From the NCBI GenBank assembly GCA_019348355.1, contig JAHWJP010000007.1, positions 1 to 47,925 on the forward strand: a DNA stretch of 47,925 nt, read 5' to 3'. Within the stretch, counting starts at the first letter, position 1, and the number at the start of each line of letters is the position of its first letter. Shown one piece after another: positions 41,898 through 47,925 of this stretch. Position numbers and translations under genes: made by a program. The notes beneath the pieces were generated by a model. That model did not search any database. It was not told where the DNA came from and saw only the letters and a list, made by a program, of their open reading frames with translations. Source of the stretch: Actinomycetota bacterium (GTDB lineage Bacteria > Actinomycetota > Actinomycetes > Mycobacteriales > SCTD01).

Positions 41898-43238
41898 CTA
41901 GGGCGCCGAAGCCGCTCTGGCAGCGCGGGCGCGAGTGGTGCTGTCGGCGAGCAGTTGGGCAGCCTCCGCGTCCCCCCGATGGGGGGCCACGGTCCCCGGC
42001 AGCCGACGACCGGCCGTGTCCACGTGCAGGCTGGTGAGGCCGAGACGTCGCTGCAGAGGTCCCTGGGTGAGGCGCAGGCTCTGCACCTTGGCGAGCGGAA
42101 CGACCTCGGTGGTCGTGGTGAGCACGCCGTGTGTCGACACCAGATGGGCCGCGTCGAGGCCGATCGCGAGCCGGCGGTGCGACAGTGGCGCGCGCCAGCG
42201 GGCCGCTCGGGGTGGTCGATCGCCGACGGGCGGTGGTACGCCGCCGAGGACGCGGGCGACCAGGCGATGGGCGAACTCCCGGGGCGCCACCGGCAGCAGT
42301 GCCCCGGTCGAGGCCTGCTCCTCACCGCCACCTGTGCTGTAACCCGCGACGTCGACCTCGACGCGCGCCCAGCCGAAGGGGCGCCACAGCAGGGGCTCGG
42401 TGATGCGTACGGTCTGCACCCGCCCGGCCGGGATGGTCGAGCTGCGCGTCTCGAGCAGGCCGTGCCGCAGGCGTAGGCCGTCGCCGGACTCGGCGACCGT
42501 GAAGCCGTACTCCGTGAGCATCCGGCGGACGGCGAACGACCCGACACCGATCAGCAGGGGCACGGCGCCGAGCAGTACCCCACCGACGAGGGTCAGGTCG
42601 ACCACCGCCGCGATGACCAGGACCACGACCAGCCCGACGCCCACGACCAGCGGCGCCCCCAGCAGGGTCGACCAGATCAACGGACCCAACGGCACGACGA
42701 CGAGCACCTGCTCCTGCTCCAGCTCGGCCGGCGCGGAGCTGTCCCCTGCTGACCGGCCTGCGGCGAGGTCGAGCAGTCGGACCCGCAGCTGGTGTGCCTC
42801 CTGCTCGCCCAGGTAGGACAGCGGAGCCTCGGCGCCGCCGCTGCCGCCGACCACTTCGAGGCGCAGCTCGGCCAGCCCGAGGAAGCGCGCGAACAGCGGG
42901 CGTACGACGTCGACCGACTGTAGGCGCGCGAGCGGCACCCGCCGGCTGCGTTTGGTCAGCACGCCGCTCTCGACCTGCAGCTCGGTGTCGGTCAGCCGGT
43001 AGCGCATCGCCCGCCACAGCAGCCAGCCGACAGAGAGCGCCAGCGGGACACCGACGCCGAGCGCGGCGAGGAAGACCTCGAGCGAGGCGTCGCGCAGCCC
43101 CCGCTGACCCACGATCGCCAGGGCCACGAGCAGGAAGCGCCCGCCGCGCAGCAGCGGCGTGAGCGGATGCAGGCGCACCCAGGCGTCGGTCTCCGGGATT
43201 GACGCCGCCTCCGGGACGGACGCCTCCGGGACGGTCAC
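41898..43238 (-). CDS. Bacterial PH-domain membrane protein (YdbT-like)
   Basis: A 446-residue membrane protein with about four TM segments and three bPH2-type domains: RYRLTDTELQVESGVLTKRS with LQSVDVVRP, EYGFTVAESGDGLRLRHGLL with VQTVRITEPLL, and a C-terminal HLVSTHGVLTTTTEVVPLAK (given in part) with VQSLRLTQGPLQRRLGL. These are the marks of YdbT/DUF304 proteins, whose function is poorly known (YdbST confers resistance to a bacteriocin in Bacillus). The N-terminus has a short duplicated SVPEA/SIPE motif. GTG at 43238 overlaps the stop of the upstream gene. Confidence 0.9.
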   Translation of the reverse strand: MTVPEASVPEAASIPETDAWVRLHPLTPLLRGGRFLLVALAIVGQRGLRDASLEVFLAALGVGVPLALSVGWLLWRAMRYRLTDTELQVESGVLTKRSRRVPLARLQSVDVVRPLFARFLGLAELRLEVVGGSGGAEAPLSYLGEQEAHQLRVRLLDLAAGRSAGDSSAPAELEQEQVLVVVPLGPLIWSTLLGAPLVVGVGLVVVLVIAAVVDLTLVGGVLLGAVPLLIGVGSFAVRRMLTEYGFTVAESGDGLRLRHGLLETRSSTIPAGRVQTVRITEPLLWRPFGWARVEVDVAGYSTGGGEEQASTGALLPVAPREFAHRLVARVLGGVPPPVGDRPPRAARWRAPLSHRRLAIGLDAAHLVSTHGVLTTTTEVVPLAKVQSLRLTQGPLQRRLGLTSLHVDTAGRRLPGTVAPHRGDAEAAQLLADSTTRARAARAASAP

Positions 43239-43720
43239 ACCCCCGCCTGGCGGGCCTCACCCAGAGCGGCCAGGCGATCTCGCAGGCGAGCCGCCTCGGT
43301 CGCGAGAAGCCCGGGCACCGAGGCGTCGGTGGCCGCCGCGGCGGTGTGCAGTGTCACCGTGGCGAGCCCGAGCCGGCGCTGCAGCGGTCCGGCGGTGACA
43401 TCGACGAACTGCATCCGGCCGTACGGCACCACCGAGGTGCGCCGCAGAAGTACCCCCCGCCGGACGAGCAGGTCGTCCTCGCGCTCGAGGTAGCCCCACG
43501 CGGCCCAGCGCCGAGTCACCGCGCCCAGCATCAGCCAGGTGAGGACGGCGACGGCCGCTACGGCAGCCAGCCCGGCGACCGGGCCGGACAGCACACCGAG
43601 CACGACGGCCCCGAGAATCCCGGGCAGGGTGAGCAGGGCAACGGTGAGCTGGCGGCGAAGGCGCAGCAGGGCGCGGTCCGGACGGCGCCAGGCGACCTCG
43701 GCCTCGGGCTGTTCGGTCAC
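43235..43720 (-). CDS. Bacterial PH-domain membrane protein (YdbS-like)
   Basis: A 161-residue protein with two TM segments (LLTLPGILGAVVLGVLSG and AVAVLTWLMLGAV) and one bPH2 domain: EREDDLLVRRGVLLRRTSVV and MQFVDVTAGPLQRRLGLATV. This is the layout of YdbS, which pairs with YdbT, the next gene. GTG at 43720 is used as homology begins at about there; the open frame to 44242 is antisense to the next gene. The two PH genes overlap by four bases and form an operon, divergent from the gene at 43775. Confidence 0.9.
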   Translation of the reverse strand: MTEQPEAEVAWRRPDRALLRLRRQLTVALLTLPGILGAVVLGVLSGPVAGLAAVAAVAVLTWLMLGAVTRRWAAWGYLEREDDLLVRRGVLLRRTSVVPYGRMQFVDVTAGPLQRRLGLATVTLHTAAAATDASVPGLLATEAARLRDRLAALGEARQAGV

Positions 43721-43774
43721 GGTCCCAGCGTAGGTGTGGCAGGCGGAACGGCGGTGCCGGGCGATACTGGGTGC

Positions 43775-44176
43775 GTGCAGACGGAGGCAGAGCAGCAGCC
43801 GTGGTGGCGGGACGCCCGCCGGCGCAACCGTGCCGCGCTGGTCACCTTCGCTGTGCTCGCGCTCGGCGGGATCCTGTTCCCGGCGTTCAGCAACTACCTG
43901 TTCGCCGGCGACCGACGGGTCCTGGTCGTGACCCTGGAGCAGGACGCTGGTCAGACCAAGCGCGAGGGTCTCAAGGCGACGTGCGGCACGTTGCCCGGCA
44001 TCTCCGTGGTCGCGGACAAGGGCAATTCTGATCCACGCATCCAGGGCAGGTTCCCGGTCCGTTTCGACATCGCCGGCACCACGACCCAGCAGGAAGCGGC
44101 GCTGCTGCTGTGCTTGAACCAGAACCGGGAGCGGTTCGGGGTGCTGGGCTACCTGCCCGAGAACGACGGAAACTGA
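43775..44176 (+). CDS. Hypothetical membrane protein with one TM segment
   Basis: A 133-residue protein with a short basic N-terminus, one TM segment (ALVTFAVLALGGILFPAF) and an external domain of about 95 residues with two cysteines (KATCGTLPG and LLLCLNQNRE) that could form a disulfide. The C-terminus is FGVLGYLPENDGN. The GTG at 43775 is chosen; other starts upstream lie in antisense of the PH-domain gene. A conserved actinobacterial protein in appearance, but I do not recognise a family. Confidence 0.75.
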   Translation: MQTEAEQQPWWRDARRRNRAALVTFAVLALGGILFPAFSNYLFAGDRRVLVVTLEQDAGQTKREGLKATCGTLPGISVVADKGNSDPRIQGRFPVRFDIAGTTTQQEAALLLCLNQNRERFGVLGYLPENDGN

Positions 44177-44280
44177 CCCGAAGCCTTCGCACCAGCCTCC
44201 CGAGGCGTCGCTCGGTTCAGGTTGGGTACTGCGCGGGATCACACATGGTCACGGGTAGTGCCGACGGTGGGAGCAGGCGC

Positions 44281-47200
44281 GTGGGACTGAGGAAGGCCTT
44301 CCTCGGCTGGCCGGTAATCCAGCAGGTCACCGGCGACGACCCGCTGGGGCGCGGCTCGGCCGCGCAGTCCGCCCGCAGCGCGAGTCTGCGGCCGCGCACC
44401 GCCACGGCCGATCGCGTGGTGCAGAGCATCTGCCCGTACTGCGCCGTCGGCTGTGGCCAGAAGGTGTTCGTGAAGGACGACAAGGTGGTGCAGATCGAGG
44501 GAGACCCCGACTCCCCGGTCTCCCGGGGACGCCTGTGCCCGAAGGGCAGCGCGAGCGAGCAGTTCGTCAACGGCCCGCGGCGGGTCACGACCGTCCGCTA
44601 CCGGCGTCCGCACGGCACCGCGTGGGAGGACCTCCCACTCGAACGCGCCATGGACATGATCGTCGACCGGATGCTCGACACCCGCGAGCGCACCTGGCAG
44701 GAGCGCGACGACAAGGGCCGCCGGGTGAACCGCACCCTGGGTTTCGCCTCCCTCGGCGGGGCGACGCTCGACAACGAGGAGAACTACCTCATCAAGAAGC
44801 TGTTCACGGCGCTGGGCGCGATCCAGGTCGAGAACCAGGCGCGGATATGACACAGCGCCACCGTCCCCAGTCTGGGGGCCTCGTTCGGACGCGGCGGAGC
44901 CACGTCCTTCCTGCAGGACCTGGCCAACTCCGACTGCATCGTCATCCAGGGCTCGAACATGGCCGAGTGCCACCCGGTGGGCTTCCAGTGGGTGATGGAG
45001 GCCAAGCAGCGCGGCGCCAAGGTCATCCACATCGACCCGCGCTTCACCCGCACCTCGGCGGTCGCTGACCAGCACGTCCCTATCCGGGTCGGTTCCGACA
45101 TCGCCTTCCTCGGCGGCGTCGTCAACTACATCCTGACCAACGAGAAGGACTTCCGGGAGTACGTCGTCGCCTACACCAACGCGGCCACCCTCCTGCGCGA
45201 GGACTTCGTCGACACCGAGGACGCGGGCGGGCTGTTCTCCGGCTACGACGAGGCCAGCGCGTCCTACGACGGCGAGTCGTGGGGCTACGCAGGACACCAG
45301 CAGGAAGCCGGCGCCAGCGGAGACGACGAGGAGCTCGCGGCCGAACGCAACAGCGGACACGAGCTCGGCGGTCGTGGTGCGACCCTCGGGCACTCGAGGG
45401 TCGAACGCGACGAGACGCTGCAGCACCCGCGCTGCGTCTACCAGGTGCTCAAACGCCATTACGCCCGCTACACCCCCGAGATGGTCGAGCAGGTCTGCGG
45501 GATCCCGCCCGAGCAGTTCCTCGCCGTCTGCGAGGCGGTCACCGCCAACAGCGGCCGCGAGCGCACCACCTGCTGGGTCTACTCGGTCGGCTGGACGCAC
45601 CACTCGACCGGCGTGCAGTACATCCGCGGCTCGGCGATCATCCAGCTGCTGCTGGGGAACATGGGCCGGCCGGGCGGCGGCATCCTGGCGCTGCGCGGGC
45701 ACGCGAGCATCCAGGGCTCGACCGACATCCCGACGCTGTTCAACCTGCTGCCCGGCTACCTGCCGATGCCGGTGGCGGGGGAGCACGACACCCTCGCGGA
45801 CTACGTCGCGACCATCGGCAGCGCTGGCATGAAGGGCTTCTGGACAAAGGCTGACGCCTACACCGTCAGCTTGCTCAAGGCGTGGTACGGCGAGGCCGCC
45901 TCGCCCGAGAACGACTTCTGCTTCGATCGGCTCCCGAAGCTGACCGGCGACCACGGGACGTACCAGACCGTGCTGGACCAGATCGACGGCAAGGGTGAGG
46001 GCTATTTCCTCGTCGGCCAGAACCCGGCCGTGGGTTCTGCGCAGGCCAAGCTGCAGCGGCAGGGGCTGGCCAGTCTGAAATGGCTTGTCGTCCGGGACGT
46101 CAACCTCATCGAGTCGGCGACCTTCTGGAAGGACGGCCCGGAGATCGCCACCGCTGAGATGGTGACCGAGGACATCGGCACCGAGGTGTTCTTCCTGCCG
46201 GCGGCCACCCATGTCGAGAAGGCCGGCTCCTTCACCCAGACCCAGCGGATGGTCCAGTGGCGCCACAAGGCGGTGGAACCGCCGGGGGACGCCCACAGCG
46301 AGCTCGACTTCTTCTTCCATCTTGGTCGCCTGCTGCGCGAGCGGCTCGCCGGGTCGACCGATCCCAAGGACCGGGCGCTGCTCGACCTCACCTGGGACTA
46401 CCCCGTGGATTCCCGCGGCGAGCCCGACCCGGTGTCGGTGCTGGCCGAGATCAATGGCTCCTTCCTGACCGGCGACCGGGCCGGAGAGCCGCTGCCCGGC
46501 TTCACGTCGATGCAGGCCGACGGCTCGACCTCGGGCGGCTGCTGGATCTACACCGGCATCTACGCCGGCGGCGTCAACCAGGCGGCCCGTCGCAGGCCTG
46601 GACGGGAGCAGAACTGGGTGGCGAGCGAGTGGGGGTGGGCGTGGCCGATGGACCGGCGCACGCTCTACAACCGCGCGTCCGCAGACCCCGAAGGCCGGCC
46701 GTGGAGCGAGCGGAAGGCCTACGTCTGGTGGGACGAGGGCGAGCAGAGGTGGACCGGCCACGACGTGCCCGACTTCGAGGTGACCAAGCCGCCGTCCTAC
46801 CGACCGCCGGAGGGCGCCAGCGGTCCGCAGGGGCTGGCCGGTGACGACCCGTTCATCATGCAGGCAGATGGAAAGGGCTGGCTGTACGCGCCTTCCGGCC
46901 TGCTCGACGGGCCGATGCCGGCGCATTACGAGCCGCATGAGTCGCCCGTACGCAACCCGCTCTACCACCAGCAGGGCAACCCGACCCGCCAGGTCTACCG
47001 GCGCAAGGACAACCTGTCGAACCCCTCGGCGGGCGAGCCGGGAGTCGAGGTGTTCCCCTACGTCTTCACGACCTACCGACTCACCGAGCACCACACCGCC
47101 GGCGGCATGAGCCGGTGGGTGCCCTACCTCGCCGAGCTGCAGCCGGAGATGTTCTGCGAGGTCTCACCGGAGCTGGCCGGCGAGCGCGGGCTCGAGCATC

Positions 47201-47550
47201 TGTCGTACGCCACGATCGTCACCGCACGCACGGCGATCGAGGCGCGGGTGCTCGTCACCGAGCGGATGACGCCGCTTCACGTCGACGGGCACGTCATCCA
47301 CCAGGTCGGCCTGCCCTATCACTGGGGTGTCGGCAACGAGGCGCTCGTGAGCGGTGACTCGGCCAACGACCTGCTCGGTCTCGCACTCGATCCGAACGTG
47401 CACATCCAGGAGAGCAAGGTCGGCAGCTGCGACATCCAGCCAGGTCGGCGCCCGACCGGCCCGGCGTTGCTGCGCTACGTCGAGGAATACCGCAGCCGGG
47501 CCGGGATCACCGTCGACACCGGCAACACCCAGCGCACGGAGGGCCGATGA
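44281..47550 (+). CDS. Formate dehydrogenase alpha subunit, selenocysteine-containing
   Basis: A molybdopterin enzyme of about 1,089 residues related to FdnG/FdoG that oxidises formate to CO2. N-terminal [4Fe-4S] motif ICPYCAVGCGQKV, GRLCPKGSA, then the Mo-ligand position encoded by in-frame TGA (44848-44850, residue 190): the context ARI-U-HSATVPSLGASFGRGG matches the selenocysteine site of FdnG (ARVUHGPTVA..). Downstream HPVGFQWVMEAK and the rest of the family follow in the same frame to 47550. GTG at 44281 (VGLRKAFLGWPVIQQVTG) is preferred; ATG at 44245 is an alternative. Without recoding, the gene would appear as two ORFs. Selenocysteine machinery (selABCD) must be elsewhere. Confidence 0.93.
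44851..44885 (+). promoter_or_regulatory. Candidate bacterial SECIS element
   Basis: Just after the UGA the mRNA can fold GUCCCCA (44863-44869) with UGGGGGC (44873-44879), leaving a three-base loop GUC. The loop starts 20 bases after the UGA and contains the GU expected of SelB-binding loops. A U-G wobble sits near the base. Placement agrees with known bacterial SECIS elements of formate dehydrogenases. Confidence 0.6.
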
Positions 47551-47925
47551 CCAACAGCCTGTACGGGCCGCTCGACCCGGCGCCCGACGCTGGCTGGACC
47601 GATGGTCAGCCGCGCAAGGGGTTCTTCACCGACACCTCCATCTGCATCGGCTGCAAGGCCTGCGAGGTGGCGTGCAAGGAGTGGAACGCCGTGCCGGAGG
47701 AGGGCCTGCTCATGCTCGGCAGCTCCTACGACAACAGCGGGTCGCTGGGTGCGAGCACCTGGCGGCAGGTGAAGTTCATCGAGCAGCCGGTCACCGCCGA
47801 CGCACCGGTCGATCTCGGGATGCCCACGGCGACACTGCCGGGACTTTCCGACGGCGGCCAGCGCACCGAGTTCCGCTGGTTGATGGAGTCCGACGTCTGC
47901 AAGCACTGCACCCACGCCGCGTGCC
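47547..47925 (+). CDS. Formate dehydrogenase Fe-S (beta) subunit, 5' part
   Basis: The first 126 codons of a 4Fe-4S dicluster electron-transfer subunit (FdnH/HybA type) are present; it runs off the window. The first ferredoxin motif reads ICIGCKACEVACKEWN, and the second begins at SDVCKHCTHAAC at the edge. It receives electrons from the alpha subunit. The ATG overlaps the alpha-subunit stop by four bases. An insertion of about 45 residues between the two motifs matches my memory of actinobacterial members. Confidence 0.93.
   Translation, partial: MTNSLYGPLDPAPDAGWTDGQPRKGFFTDTSICIGCKACEVACKEWNAVPEEGLLMLGSSYDNSGSLGASTWRQVKFIEQPVTADAPVDLGMPTATLPGLSDGGQRTEFRWLMESDVCKHCTHAAC

Noticed and set aside
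44281-44850. Formate dehydrogenase as a pseudogene with a nonsense codon
   Set aside because: The TGA is exactly at the selenocysteine position, homology continues in frame, and a SECIS-like hairpin follows.

Overview
The window is high-GC DNA (frequent GTG and TTG starts, start/stop overlaps of the ATGA/GTGA type) from a member of the Actinomycetota. The lineage within that phylum cannot be fixed from the sequence. About forty protein genes are visible, nearly all housekeeping or central metabolism. No tRNA, rRNA, CRISPR array, prophage or transposase was found.

Layout. 1-1.9 kb: the last codons of a membrane protein (possibly heme O synthase), a YceI-family protein and heme A synthase. 1.9-3.6 kb: a two-gene ABC exporter. 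3.8-10.4 kb: one tightly overlapped Fe-S assembly operon, sufR-sufB-sufD-Rieske ferredoxin-sufC-sufS-sufU-sufT. 10.4-12.7 kb: a decayed DUF559/AbiEi-like gene, a zinc metallopeptidase and a two-TM protein gene broken by a frameshift. 12.8-18.3 kb: an ABC-F ATPase, then a ferric-iron ABC importer (fbpABC-type) behind a DtxR/IdeR-like box. 18.4-25.1 kb: a small HTH protein, an acyl-CoA dehydrogenase, an ABC exporter, a SUFU-domain protein, a 56-residue acidic protein and a PhoD-like phosphatase. 25.2-26.2 kb: a small membrane protein, bacterioferritin-associated ferredoxin and bacterioferritin behind a second IdeR-like box. 26.2-32.6 kb: SDR and zinc dehydrogenases, GH43, App1-like phosphatase, acyl-CoA synthetase and two small genes. 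32.7-40.1 kb: menaquinone biosynthesis (isochorismate synthase, menD, menC, menB, menE, menA), with a DUF2945 gene and a dead DUF3140 gene in the middle. 40.1-44.2 kb: DUF2237, a GH3 lipoprotein, two PH-domain proteins and a small membrane protein. 44.3-47.9 kb: a formate dehydrogenase alpha subunit read through an in-frame UGA (selenocysteine), followed by the start of its Fe-S beta subunit.

How it fits together. Iron and electron transfer recur: Fe-S assembly, ferric import, iron storage, heme A, menaquinone and formate oxidation. The two IdeR-like boxes would place import and storage under one iron sensor, while SufR would sense Fe-S status.

The most unusual signal is outside the genes. 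At least three families of dispersed palindromic elements (A, B and C below) sit mainly at gene 3' ends. In three cases the element itself supplies the TGA stop codon of the neighbouring gene. They are not explained by any gene in the window.
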